Assembly: GCF_964204865.1 (NCBI RefSeq) | Contig: NC_135251.1 | Span: 30,604,943 to 30,668,942, forward strand | Length of the DNA stretch: 64,000 nucleotides | From: Styela clava | Taxonomy: Eukaryota; Chordata; Ascidiacea; Stolidobranchia; Styelidae | Reading direction: 5' to 3' | Part shown: in pieces, positions 49,021-59,617 of the stretch | How the letters are laid out: every line of letters begins with the position of its first letter | Position numbering within the stretch: the first letter of the stretch is position 1 | Notes under the pieces: model-generated | Told to the model about the DNA's origin: nothing | The model's database searches: none | The model's input: only the letters and a program-made list of their open reading frames with translations | Program-made: the position numbers and the translations under genes

Positions 49021-49554
49021 TCTAGCCAAAACCGTTGTACATCAAAATGCGAATTTTTTTCTCTGTAAAAATCTAATTATAGCATCATCTGTTGCTCAAT
49101 CACCACTCTTTTCATTCATTCTCTGTTAGATTATCACGCATGGTTACAAATTAACGTTTGTGAAGTCTTGGTATCAGAGAAATAATTTGCCGTCTGAGAA
49201 AGTTTGATTAAGATGCAGTAATAGCAGAGTGCCGTAATTTAGGGCAGAGACGACCATAATCCTGGTTGTCAATACTTTTGACAGTGCTGTCAGCTTGACT
49301 ATTTTGAAGTAAAATGATGATTGGGACAATGTAAACCAGTCTATAATAATGTAAAATGTAAATACGTTTTGAAAATTGAAAACCAATTGAAAATTATGTT
49401 TTAATAACAATCTTGGACGCTATCGGCACGCTCTTTGGACGCTCTACATATAATGGATCATGTTCCTTCAACTTAATTCATTTTCTTTTGAAGAAGTAAT
49501 GCATACATACTAGAATCATACAACAACATTAATTTCCACCACATTATTCTAACT
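49021..49554. other. 3' UTR / intergenic after esterase copy B
   Basis: AT-rich, with no other gene or repeat terminus recognised. Confidence 0.45.
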
Positions 49555-50387
49555 CAGTGGTTTTCAAACTTTATGTGCCTGCGGTCCCTCTATGCTTCTC
49601 TGAAGTAATCGCGGACTCCCACAATTTTCAAGCCAAAAACAAAATGGAAAAACATAGAATATAGAGCTATTCGGACAATATTTTAATTAGCTGCTATCCT
49701 CACGTACGCAACACAAATAGCTTCCTAATTTACCTCATGTGATCTTGCGCATCAAGTTCATTCCTTGCTTTCGTATTAATTTGAACAAGTATAGAAAACC
49801 CATGTCCACATAAAGACGTGGAATACTAATTTTAAATGCAGTGACGTTATCCTCACAACTACGGTACTTGTTTTTGTGCGATATATTCGTGAAAATGATA
49901 TATATCAAAACTGAATTTTTGTTTTGCACTCCTTAAACTACAGCAAAAAGTGCAGATGTAATGGGTAAAAGGCAACATTTTTTGCCTTTATCGTATTTCC
50001 GCTAGCCATTGCTGCTAATAGAATGAATGTGAAAGTTAACAATACTGATAGTCTGACGAGATCGCTAAAATGCAGTCACAGATAAAGGTACGCTGCGAAT
50101 TTAATTATGAAGACGTCATCACATATAGAAATTTAAAGTGAAAAACGAATTCCATAAAGCACACAGCATTTTTTTGAATAAGTCCAAGTAATAGCCTTCT
50201 AGCGACAACAACAATTATAAACCACTGAAAGTTTTTGAAACATTTGATCTTGTGGTAGTATAGTTAAACAGAAAAGCGATTTTTCTCACAACAAGACGAA
50301 AATGCAAAATGACAACGTTTGCCCATAATGCAAAAACTAAAGACCTTCGCTGATATTTCTTCGTGGACCCCAGTTTGAAAACCACTG
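49555..50387. mobile_element. hAT-type element, 833 bp
   Basis: Starts CAGTGGTTTTCAAAC and ends GTTTGAAAACCACTG, a perfect 15-base inverted repeat. Each end is followed by GGTCC-rich sequence (CTGCGGTCCC, TCGTGGACCC). The 8-bp flanks do not match (TTCTAACT, TAACCCGT), so the duplication has decayed or an end was rearranged. No transposase. Confidence 0.82.
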
Positions 50388-50694
50388 TAACCCGTTTACG
50401 TTTTATTGTGATTTCCCCCGCCTCTCCCTAATATGAAGTTACCTGAGAATTCATCAGTTTGATTACCTTTTTCCTTTGCCAGTTACCTTCAGTCATCTTA
50501 ATAACACCAGCAAATATGACAGAAGTTCACCGCATGGTCGAATCGCCCTTTCCTTGCAACGCCGAAACAATTTTACTTCGGTTTAATTTTTACTGTACTT
50601 ATAACGTTGTTACCCTATCATGACGTTCTCATACGATGTTATGACGTGATACGCATTCGTTGGAGGTTGTCTTCAAACGAGCAGAAAACGAGCG

Positions 50695-52370
50695 TTGGAG
50701 GTTGCAGAAACGAGTGCTTCACATCTGAGAAACGCAAATGAAGTTATTACGAGGATAGAAAATAAATTTTCAACGTTTCGGCCTAGTAAGGACCAATGTG
50801 ATATTTGTGGGGGATTTTCGCATGGAAATATCGACGACGGGGAGTATAGGGCTCACGTAATATCAAAAGATGTGACGAGAGCTGAAAAATGCCGACAAAG
50901 ATTCAGCTAATGAGAGCAGATCCGTTTGGACCAGAGTTGGATCAATTACATTAATTCAGTTCAATCACGAATACAATAACTCCCCTAAATGTTTCAATTA
51001 CATTACAGTTACTCCACGCAAAAAATATCAAATTACAATTACATTCACAATTATAACTTTTTGGTTCTTATTTACATTTTCCCTTGCTCAAAAACTGTTG
51101 GATTGCACCTGATGAAGATTAGGCTGCAAAAGGTTTCTGAACCCAATAAATTTCTTCTTGCCGTATAAAAGTTACCCGCAATTGAAAAAACTCTTTCTGA
51201 CGGGGCTGATGTTGCTATTACTCCCAATAATTCTTGGCTAAAGAAGCAAGCGTGGGAAATTCTTCTTCCAATACGTTAATGGGTCTGCATCAAATTGCAA
51301 TTTTTCCCCCCCAAATAGCTATCTACTTCACTTTCTGATTTTCTTGGTCTTTTCTTTTTTAAATCTTCTGCTGGCTATGATCAACCTTAGCCTTCATCGT
51401 GTTTTCCTGGTTTTTCTTGTGAAGTTTATGTATTTAGGAAATATATAGATGGGGAGAACATATCTTCAAGTGCGTGATCAAGTTTGACGAAGCCTTGGTT
51501 GAGAACTTAAGTTTCTTTTTGCAGTTGTCACAGCATGCCTCAGTGCTACTCAAAGATTTAAAAAAACTCTGACAATGGAGCAGGAAGTGGTTCAACACAG
51601 GTTTCGGAAGCGTTTGTTTCATGTTCATTCATTTCCAAAATACTAAGATTTAGTCTACTAATTGAAAGTGTAATTAAGCCAACATTTTAGCAAATTACAG
51701 TTACGATTACACAGAATGAAAATGCCCCCATTACATTACAATTACAAGAAAAACTGGGATTAATTACATCCATTACAATTACCAATTAATCCAACTCTGG
51801 TTTAGACTATGGACTTACGGGCAGTCCTGATTCTTCCTAAAACCCACGCCAGCTCGGTGTCTTATTAAACCAAACTTCAGATGCATAATTTTACTTTTTC
51901 TAATTTGGGAACAAAGGAAGGAATCTGCTATCCATGGGAAGAGCACGAAAGCGGTTTAGGTAGTGAAGTGTTTGCTTCGCTACATTTCTTTCATTTCCAT
52001 CAATATGATAGCGATCATCTTTCAATAAAAGAACTAGTGATATGGAGTGACGGTTGTTGGTACCAAAGCCGTAATGCAATCGTCGGACATGCATATTTAC
52101 ATTTGGCACGGAAACAAAATTAAAATAACGCAGACATTTTGACGACTGGACACACTCAGATGGAAGTGGATTCAATGCATTCCGTGATTGAGAAAAAAAT
52201 TGTGGCCTACATTATTACGTCACGTGATTATCACGTAATCCTGCAGTGTCAAAGGTCTCGGCCATTTCCATACCAGGTCAAGCCAGTACAACATCAGGAT
52301 TTTAAGAAAATGACGGGGCAATGAGTTGCAGTACACGCCCTGGAAGTAAAGCACGTGGTCCAAAGGTGCA
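50695..52370 (+). pseudogene. DDE-like transposase-derived gene, split by a hAT element
   Basis: Two segments of one protein flank the hAT at 50932-51799. The first reads FRPSKDQCDICGGFSHGNID and ends DVTRAEK. The second resumes as TMDLRAVLILPKTHASSVSY, stop, TKLQMHNFTFSNLGTKEG. It continues with CYPWEEHESGLGSEVFAS, IWSDGCWYQSRNAIVGHAYL, GHTQMEVDSMHSVIEKKIV and YQVKPVQHQDFKKM. I recognise this order from an abundant, unnamed protein family seen in aphids, Hydra and other invertebrates and usually regarded as transposase-derived. The spaced Asp residues (M-D-L, W-S-D-G) fit an RNase H-fold catalytic core. At least two stops plus the insertion make it a pseudogene. Confidence 0.72.
50932..51799 (-). 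mobile_element. hAT element with BED-finger remnant, 868 bp
   Basis: The ends CAGAGTTGGATCAATTACA and (complement) CAGAGTTGGATTAATTGG are flanked by GTTTGGAC (50924-50931) and GTTTAGAC (51800-51807), one mismatch. Many ATTACA motifs lie subterminally. The minus-strand frame 51628-51434 contains ACCDNCKKKLKFS then SNLITHLKICSPH, a C-x2-C...H-x-x-x-C/H BED-type zinc finger typical of hAT transposase N-termini. The rest of the transposase is absent. It interrupts the transposase-derived pseudogene at 50695-52370. Confidence 0.86.
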
Positions 52371-53400
52371 TGATCTCCGAGCAATACAGTATACTTCCAC
52401 TATTCACTTTAAATCTAGATTTTTGTATTTGTGTTTTTGTATATATATTTTGGAAATTACTACTGCGCAGAATTCATAAAACTGAAATATCATTCCAGTG
52501 GATAAATTTGTTTCCAGGTCAACTTAAGATAAGCTATAGAAAATTTTGTGACACACAAGAAATGAAATGAGTGCTGCCAAATTAAGCACATCGCTTTTAT
52601 GACGAAATTTCACACTATTCATTATAAATATCTATTTTCATGAAACAGAAATGCGAAGTTATGTTAGTTGGTGCTGAGGGTGTGTTTTTCAATAAATTCT
52701 TCATCGTTTGTTGAATTGCATAGCGTGTTACATTGACAAGGTAAAAGTTGTGGGAAATAAAGAATCGAGTCGTATTTCAATGTCGTACATTCAGCGCTCG
52801 AAACAGCGCTTCCCAAATGTCTGACATCGTCACAGTGATCATTATGACGTCACATGCCTGGGTCACGAAGATTAATTTGAATCCAGTTACGACTAAAAAA
52901 CGAACCATGGAAAATTATCTACTCTCTATGACAAAACAATACCAATTGGGAGTTTTTCTCAAAATTGCTAAAAATAAGTTACGCAATTTGATTTGAAGAA
53001 AATGTAAAGAAAAGGAATGTTTTGCGTAGCAACTTATGTTACGGTAAGTACTGTGCTCACAAAACAGTGTCTCTTTCACGAATGATATTTTTCCGCAAAC
53101 AACACCAATCACAAGTAGAAGTGGGAAAACCAGTGAATGATTTTCATTGAAAAAAGCAAACTTTGGGGTAAACAAATGGCCACATGAAGAGAAAATAATC
53201 AAAAAAGTTGGGCAAATTTTTAAATTCAAGTATTTTTTTTTAAGTAGGTAAAGAAAAGAACAATTTTTTAAAAATTTGAATAAAACGCATAATATTAACC
53301 ATTTATAAAATTATTCAACACAGCGTTAAATGATAAAATCATCTACACTTTATGCTTTTGCACATGAGAATAGTTTCAAATTGACGAACTTCTATTTGGC
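52371..53400. other. Intergenic with a shared interspersed repeat
   Basis: The segment 52810-53000 (ATTATGACGTCAC ... GCTAAAAATAAGTTACGCAA) resembles the inner left part of the TA-flanked element at 47354-48186 in opposite orientation, so it is a partial relative. No gene. Confidence 0.45.
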
Positions 53401-53735
53401 GCGGCGGTGTGGCTCAACGGGCTAAGCGTTAGGAATACGCTCGCCACCGCACCTCTAATTACTCTGCGTGGGTTCGCAGGTTCGAATCCCATGCAGGGAT
53501 GGTTATGTGCGAGAGGATTGCTGGACTCCTCGCCGTCGTTGGGTGGTTCACGTAACGGCTTCCTCCACCACCAAGTCCATGTTTCCGAAAACAAACAATA
53601 CAGTAAAAACTAATCCCATACCAGACTCGGAATGATAACCGGACGAGAGGCCGCGGTTCGCCATATGGATAAGCCGTCTTATCGGCTTTCCTCTCCCCCG
53701 GGATAAATATGTAAATCCTATCCTATCCTATTTCA
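53401..53735 (+). mobile_element. tRNA-derived SINE
   Basis: The head contains an RNA polymerase III A-box-like TGGCTCAACGG (53410-53420) and a perfect B box GGTTCGAATCC (53479-53489), about 60 bases apart as in tRNA genes. A tRNA-unrelated body follows, with a GC-rich block (ATGATAACCGGACGAGAGGC, then CTCTCCCCCGGGATAAATA) and a short tandem tail (TCCTA repeats, 53714-53731). A 5'-truncated inverted copy lies at 57318-57460. A real tRNA is excluded because the anticodon arm cannot be folded normally. Confidence 0.88.
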
Positions 53736-54533
53736 AAGATGGCGAGTACAATACCAAGCGAAGATTGTGAAACGGTGCCGATAGTACTGTCTGAAACGCT
53801 AAAAGATTTTGCAACCTGGATTTTGACAAACGATTGTAATTTTTTTCATTTACTCCAGGTTCATTGCCGTCTAAATTAGCATATAATCAGACTAATGACC
53901 AGGACATGACAATGACTCGTTGACTCAAACACATTAAAAAAAAATCTGTATAAAAAAAAGAGTCGAAAAAAATGAACACAAAAAACTTTGAAGAATGTAG
54001 AACTTCAAAAAGATCGTCAAAACGCAAAACTTTTAAACAGTTGGATTCAAACTTGAAAAAGATGACATTCATTGTTTTCATTCATTTCTATAAATTTTAG
54101 TGTGAGATTAATATCATTGATTTTAAATTTGAAAAAAAGTCATTGGTTCCTTAAGAAATTAGTAAAATAAATATTGTCAAACTTTGCTCGTAATAAATAT
54201 CAATAGAATGTGTCATTTTTATATTTGTTTCAAATATTTATCATTATGGGATATGTTCGAAGCACTCAAGTCCGGCATTTTGATTTCCCTGACTGGACTG
54301 TATTGTTCATTTGAAATTATGCTATTAATCATTTTATTAATCCGAATACATTGCTGCGAAGCATTCATAAACAATAAAGGCCTATGGTTTGTTATGTATC
54401 CCTGTATAAATGAAATTAAAAACAGTTGTTTATAAAATATAAATGAAATGCAACCAACATTTTAAAAACAGCATATTATGCTATACTGAAGCATTGATGG
54501 AAGGATTGAAAACGAATTGACTAATATTTATAG
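53736..54533. other. Intergenic, 3' flank of DCAF15
   Basis: No other gene recognised. The 3' UTR of the minus-strand DCAF15 gene lies in the last 200 bases. Confidence 0.5.
54333..54338 (-). promoter_or_regulatory. Candidate polyadenylation signal of DCAF15
   Basis: AATAAA on the minus strand about 195 bases beyond the stop codon. Confidence 0.45.
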
Positions 54534-57005
54534 CTATTTTGTTACAGCAATTGTTTTGTCACAATTCCATAAAACATTAAGGGAATGTTGTCGAAACACT
54601 GCAGAGTTATCCAGAATGTAGACAGATCTGTATGTATTAGTTCGAATCGCACATTGCTGCTTAATATTTGAATCCATTTTAACAATCCAATCACCTTTCC
54701 AATCACCATGTTCTTTTTCATTATATGGTTTTATAGGTCTTGCTACCACAACCTCATATCGACCGGTGTGCAGACTCCAACATAAAATAAATTCTGCTTG
54801 TTGTAAAGTTGATCCAACATTTTCTGTACTTGATACGATCTCCGATATTGTTTTGTTTCTGTGTTTTGCTACATTAAGTAAGGCCACTATGTGAATAACA
54901 ACTGATTTTGTGTCACTGCAAACATCCATAACGTTGGCTTCGTAGTCAACAAGATAGCCAAATTTATAGGTCATATAACATCTTGTGCGCAAAATATCAA
55001 AGATAACATGTTCTAAATCAAGCACTAAATGCTGACTGAAAGCTTGAACAAGCCCCAGACCTTTCTTAACTGGATGCAAAACCTCTCCTCCCGAGCCTTG
55101 ACAAAACATAGAACAGTAAAATAAGTTGTTTTCACTGGCCGACAAAGGATCATCTATATTTTCTAAGGGTATCGAGCCATACAAGCATTCAGAAAATGAA
55201 ACCAGTCCATCAGAATTCTTACCACCATCAATGTTTTTATTGCTTGACTGAAAATGATTAGAATCTGTCGAACAATGGATGCTGCTACTGCATTCACTGG
55301 GAGTAGGACTCGGTGTAACAAAATTCAATTCCGATCGAGGTAACTCTAAGTTATTCTGACTTTTGTTTATGTTGGAAATGCCTAAGATGGTAGACTTAGT
55401 TGATGGAGACAAAAATGTAGTTTTGGACGTTTTTATTGCAGGACTTGCACTAGAATTCACACAGTTGTCCAAATCACTCACATGCATAGAAGATGAGAAG
55501 GATAAAGAATATTTTGCAGAATCACCATATTCTGAGTATTTGGCACAGTCGCAATCACAGTTATTGAAATGTGAGGTAACTTTGGCTTGGTTGTTCAAGT
55601 ATGGCTTGCATGAACATTTTGAATAGTTTGGTTTAGTTGGTTGCTTTTCAAGACTGCTCCCACAACATCCATCAGCCAGACGTTTTACATCTGTGCGAGA
55701 AGATTTTGTATCAGTTATTCGCGATTTCTTGCCAAGCACAATGCTTTTGGGCTCTGGATCAAAATAGGGATCACTGCTAAGTGACATTTCAAACTCTAAC
55801 TGTTGACATTGCGTAGTAACAGATCTGCAACAAGTACGTTTTGCAATATTTTCCTTATTTTCTACTTTTGCAATGTGAAGTGAAATACGTTCAAAACTGT
55901 CAGAATCATCGCTGTCAATATCATAAACAGATGTCTTGATAAGTCTGTTTGCTGATGGTGAAGAATTTTCATGTGGCACAGACAAAGCTGATTTGGCTGA
56001 CAAAAGTTTGTCAGGTGGAACAGACCTTTCTGGTCTGGCATAAATTTTAAGTTCATTTTGAAGTTTGCATTGCTTTTCTTTTGATTCAAATCGTCCAGGT
56101 TCACTATTGGTAAAGGTGTCTTCGGTGAGTATTACATTATCAACAACTTCAGTCAACTCATTGTCTGTTATGCTGTCTTCACAAGCTGCTCTTTTTATTG
56201 AACTTAGTGGTAAAAGCTCAACATCTAAATCTTCTGAAACAATCCCAGTGCTAATTACAGCAATTGAATGGCCAATGTTCAAAATCATGATCCCGTCAAT
56301 TTTCAAGCCGCTCGTGTTTAAAACACCAAGTTGTGATGCCCCAGAAGCTTGTTTGAAATGCATAGCAAAGCCATGCTCTGTGCATCGATTATGACTCATT
56401 ACATCAGTCTGTTCTTCAATTTCGCTATTTGAGTTAGTACAGCGAAAATTGCATAGCTTGCATGGTTCGGTGGGAGGAACAGCAACAATAGAGATGTAAC
56501 AACTCTCCGAGAATTTCCTCCAACCATAGACAATTACTTGTGACTTCAAATTCGGCCACTCTGCATAGCACAAATACAGAGAGTATTCAATTTCCTCATT
56601 TGAAAAGAGACGAACTGATCCAATCTTTGATGCTTTCATTCCAGGGTTAAAAAGCCACCAATGCAATGTATAAATATGTGAAAGAAATCCAGTATGACTG
56701 GCTTCTTCTATTCTTTCAGTGTATGAAATCAGAAATCTGTCACAGCTACTGAATCCCAAGAATATATGGGCTTCATCATGCAATGTTACATCATCCACCA
56801 AAGATGTCAAAGGCATAGCTAGACGCTTTGGAAGACGTGTGAAAACTTTCTTTTTGAAATTATCATGTCGAGACCTACGGCTCATGTTACAGACCCCAAA
56901 TATTTCCCTATTTCGCAGTCTTCCTGCCGCTGTTGACCAGATATTTTGCTTACTGAATCGACACTTATTTTGTCCACCATTCTCATGTGGCAAATGCTGG
57001 TTCAT
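54534..57005 (-). CDS. DCAF15: DDB1- and CUL4-associated factor 15, single exon (823 aa)
   Basis: Substrate receptor of a CUL4-DDB1 ubiquitin ligase (known family role). The N-terminal domain shows the diagnostic block HIFLGFSSCDRFLISYT (80-96), YTLHWWLFN (112-120), VRLFSNEEIEYSLYL (131-145) and a CxxC...CxxH set (Cys182, Cys185, Cys208, His211), which fits the zinc site of human DCAF15. A long Ser-rich, low-complexity middle (about 260-660) is predicted to be disordered and is longer than in human (about 600 aa total). The C-terminal domain is recognisable from LVLDLEHVIFDILRTRCYMT through SLHTGRYEVVVA. The frame is intact with no intron, whereas vertebrate DCAF15 has many. The ATG at 57005 was chosen; Met41 (56885) is an alternative. 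An acceptor-like TTGTCAATTCCAG ends about 55 bases upstream on the minus strand. Two inverted SINE copies flank it. Confidence 0.95.
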   Translation of the reverse strand: MNQHLPHENGGQNKCRFSKQNIWSTAAGRLRNREIFGVCNMSRRSRHDNFKKKVFTRLPKRLAMPLTSLVDDVTLHDEAHIFLGFSSCDRFLISYTERIEEASHTGFLSHIYTLHWWLFNPGMKASKIGSVRLFSNEEIEYSLYLCYAEWPNLKSQVIVYGWRKFSESCYISIVAVPPTEPCKLCNFRCTNSNSEIEEQTDVMSHNRCTEHGFAMHFKQASGASQLGVLNTSGLKIDGIMILNIGHSIAVISTGIVSEDLDVELLPLSSIKRAACEDSITDNELTEVVDNVILTEDTFTNSEPGRFESKEKQCKLQNELKIYARPERSVPPDKLLSAKSALSVPHENSSPSANRLIKTSVYDIDSDDSDSFERISLHIAKVENKENIAKRTCCRSVTTQCQQLEFEMSLSSDPYFDPEPKSIVLGKKSRITDTKSSRTDVKRLADGCCGSSLEKQPTKPNYSKCSCKPYLNNQAKVTSHFNNCDCDCAKYSEYGDSAKYSLSFSSSMHVSDLDNCVNSSASPAIKTSKTTFLSPSTKSTILGISNINKSQNNLELPRSELNFVTPSPTPSECSSSIHCSTDSNHFQSSNKNIDGGKNSDGLVSFSECLYGSIPLENIDDPLSASENNLFYCSMFCQGSGGEVLHPVKKGLGLVQAFSQHLVLDLEHVIFDILRTRCYMTYKFGYLVDYEANVMDVCSDTKSVVIHIVALLNVAKHRNKTISEIVSSTENVGSTLQQAEFILCWSLHTGRYEVVVARPIKPYNEKEHGDWKGDWIVKMDSNIKQQCAIRTNTYRSVYILDNSAVFRQHSLNVLWNCDKTIAVTK

Positions 57006-57317
57006 TAGAGGACTTAAATTATGAAGTAGGCAGGTAGATATTTCAGTGCTTACAAATTCCTGGAATTGACAAATTGTTAATTAAACGAATTACTGTATAA
57101 TGTACATACAGTACAGACATACAGAATGGCAAACTTCCGAGTTTATCCTACCACAAGTAATAAGGGTTTAATAACTTAGTGAACATTGCAGCATTGACAC
57201 TTCCCTGTTAGAGCAGGATATTGCCGATACCAGTACACTAGTGGATGGTTGTGTACAAAGGGATTGAAGAGCTGTTTTGTGTAGACTATACAGGTATAAT
57301 GACCCTTACAGCCTTAG
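57006..57317. other. Upstream region of DCAF15
   Basis: 312 bases holding the presumed 5' UTR/promoter side of the minus-strand DCAF15 gene. The acceptor-like site reads on the minus strand near 57063-57075. No TATA box assigned. Confidence 0.45.
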
Positions 57318-57460
57318 CATAGAATTTACAGATTCATCCCGGGGGAGAGGAAAGTCGACATACAGCCATATGGCGAACCACAGCCTCTTGTCTGGTTATC
57401 ATTCTGTCATTCCATGGAGCATGGACTTGACAATGAAGGAAGCTGTAACCGACAAGCGGT
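57318..57460 (-). mobile_element. 5'-truncated inverted SINE copy
   Basis: The reverse complement matches the second half of the SINE at 53401-53735. It shares CAAGTCCATG, then GGAATGA..ATGATAACC, GAGGC.G.GGTTCGCCATATGG and CTTTCCTCTCCCCCGGGAT. The tRNA-like head is missing. Diverged by roughly 15-20 percent by eye. Confidence 0.82.
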
Positions 57461-58339
57461 TGCGTGAGTGGTGGCTAGTCATAAACATGTGCATTTATTT
57501 ATAAAGTTACCGGCACCGTACAGATACATGATTTAACGCAAGTTCCTAAGGGAGGCGGACAACTCGACTACACGGACAACTCACCAGAGACAACTCGACT
57601 ACCTAGAGGCCTGGTGAGTTGTCCGTCTTTTGACATTTTCTACGGTGGTGTTTTAGGTCTATAGAAATGCGTTTTTGATATTTTTAGTGCTCAAGTGTTG
57701 AGAAAACACATAAATATGCTCTAGAAAGCATTTTTATTTGTATAAGTGGCTTATTTTGATCATGTTGTACGAATACAAATACAGTCTACAGACGAAATTG
57801 GAGTAACGTTAGCGAAGTTAGACTGTTGACTTATAGGACTGTGTTCGTTTAATTTTTTGAACTTTATTGGTATTAAATGTTTTGAATGAGCACCTTTAAA
57901 TATATTAAAACCTTTATACTTCACAGTAACACTTAAATATTTATGAATGTGAGCTCAGTAGTCTATGGTTGCAGTAGTCTGCAGTCGCCCGACAGGCCGT
58001 CAACTCACCAGTCGAGCAAACGCTCTGCGACGTGACGTCATCGATGCTCGAGGTGAAGACAACTTGACTACCGAGCAACGAGAGGCAGACAACTCACTAG
58101 TCGAGCTATCGCTCTGCGATATCGATGCTCGAGGAGAAGACCTTGCTTTGCAAAACAAGAGATGCTAACTCAAGAGTTGCATAGCATTTACTTAGTGCCG
58201 ACTGATATTAGTTGTAAGCCAACTCACCACGGCAAGGTTTCAGTCATAGAGTTGGAATTTCTTTTTGCAGAATAAAACCAGGAACAGATAGGCACTGTCG
58301 CTGCGCCTGGCAAAGAAACTGGGCCGAAGAATGGATAGA

Positions 58340-58490
58340 AGATGTTTACTTTTTGTCACGATTAATGAATTTAATATGATGTTTGAATACTAAACGTTAT
58401 GGGGGAATTTAATGGATGGAAGGTTTTGTTTTCCTTTTCGTTACGAATAATGAATTTTATTTGAATACTAAACGTTATGGGAAATTTGCT
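58340..58490 (+). repeat. Short direct duplication inside foldback element
   Basis: The segment TTTGAATACTAAACGTTATG occurs twice, near 58382 and 58462, each preceded by AATGAATTT and followed by GGGAAATTT-like sequence. Period about 80 bases. Confidence 0.75.
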
Positions 58491-58793
58491 GCGTTACATA
58501 CTTACTCTTTGCAATACTGCGGCCCGTAGATCCTTGAACACTTTCGAAGAAGAGAGTCCACAGATAACTCTCTTTCCTTGTTCTGTTCCCAGACACGTTG
58601 CACCCTCTCGTTGGCTTCCGCATACCTGCCGTTGACACGCCCCACAACGTCCGCCTCTATCCCTATACTTACCTCCTACATTGTTGAGATTAAACTGTAA
58701 AAAGGCATATTTTTCCGAGTTATACTGTTAAAATGGCGGTGCCAACCTTCCAGATGATTGTTGGTTCTTATTTCTACGTCGAATACTGACCAA

Positions 58794-59150
58794 TCATTGG
58801 GAGTCCAGACACTGTTGTATAGCCATGTGTTTTGAAAATATTCGGCGGAGATCTTGAGTTTGCATCTTTTCGTTCAGTGATTCAGTGAATATGGACGTAA
58901 TAAACATAGCTGGTATATAGCACAGCGCCATGGCATGCTTGATCAGGTCTCTTGTTCCAGCGTCCCTAAAACAAAAACATGTTAATACAAAAGAAGTGAA
59001 AGATGTACAAAGACATATATAAATATGGTTAACCACTCACTTGTCGTATAGGCGAGCCAAATTATTGTGACGCACATTCTTCATGATGGCCTGAGTGAAG
59101 TGATATCCATGCACGGAGATTAGATAAGGTACCAAATCGGTGATAATGAA
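58794..59150 (-). pseudogene. MULE-type transposase C-terminal remnant with a 75-bp intron
   Basis: The minus strand first exon ends HFTQAIMKNVRHNNLARLYD and a split Lys (59041). An intron with GTGAGT at 59040 and TTTTAG at 58966 follows. The second exon reads DAGTRDLIKHAMALCYIPAM and FITSIFTESLNEKMQ before a stop near 58794. The H-F-x-Q-A-x-x-x-x-V-x-x-x-x-L-x-x-x-Y block followed by a hydrophobic A-x-x-x-I-P-x-x-x-I segment is the conserved end of Mutator-like transposases. The N-terminal catalytic D-D-E part is absent upstream (59150-59600), so it is inactive. Splice assignment rests on frame continuity across the gap. Confidence 0.75.
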
Positions 59151-59321
59151 GCCGCGCGCCGAGATTACTGCTCGGTTATCGCCGAGTTTAAAGCCTCATT
59201 ATCGCCGGCCTGCCCCCTACAAACGTAAATACTCATTAGCCGAGGTCGTTTTCATCACAGTTTTATACTGAAACGAGGACGACTAACGGTATATTAACTC
59301 CACAAAAACTACGCAAGAATT

Positions 59322-59617
59322 CAAGATGACTACTCCAAAAATGTGACGACAACGTTACCATGAAACAGGAGGGACTCATCTGTGACGTCTGTCGAAATTG
59401 GTTTCATCGCAAGTGTTTTAATAATTCAGATGTGGCAATGACAAGGGAACAGTACAGCCTATTAAAAAAACAGGACGTAACGTTTGAGTGGAAGTACCCG
59501 GACTGCTACCAGGCCCATGACACCCATCATAACTCCAACCCGATTGTTGTATCCCAGCAGATGGAACCTAGCCGTCGGCTGGTAGACTACTCAGGTGGTG
59601 AGTTGGCTTACAACTGA
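59322..59617 (+). pseudogene. PHD zinc-finger remnant inside foldback element
   Basis: The frame from 59360 reads ICDVCRNWFHRKCFNN, then SLLKKQDVTFEWKYPDCYQ. This is the second half of a PHD finger: C-x2-C, W-x-H-x2-C, then W-K-(C)-x2-C with the penultimate Cys changed to Tyr. A Cys at 59342 (CDDNVTMKQEGL) precedes it, but a one-base shift separates it from MTTPK (59325). The first zinc pair is therefore broken. The frame ends within the right arm. Non-functional as it stands. Confidence 0.72.

Noticed and set aside
53401..53500. Possible tRNA gene (A and B boxes present)
   Set aside because: No acceptor or anticodon stem pairs properly, and the sequence continues into a repeated SINE body with a TCCTA tail.
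55862..56394. Additional ORFs on both strands within DCAF15
   Set aside because: Shadow frames of the intact 823-codon gene.
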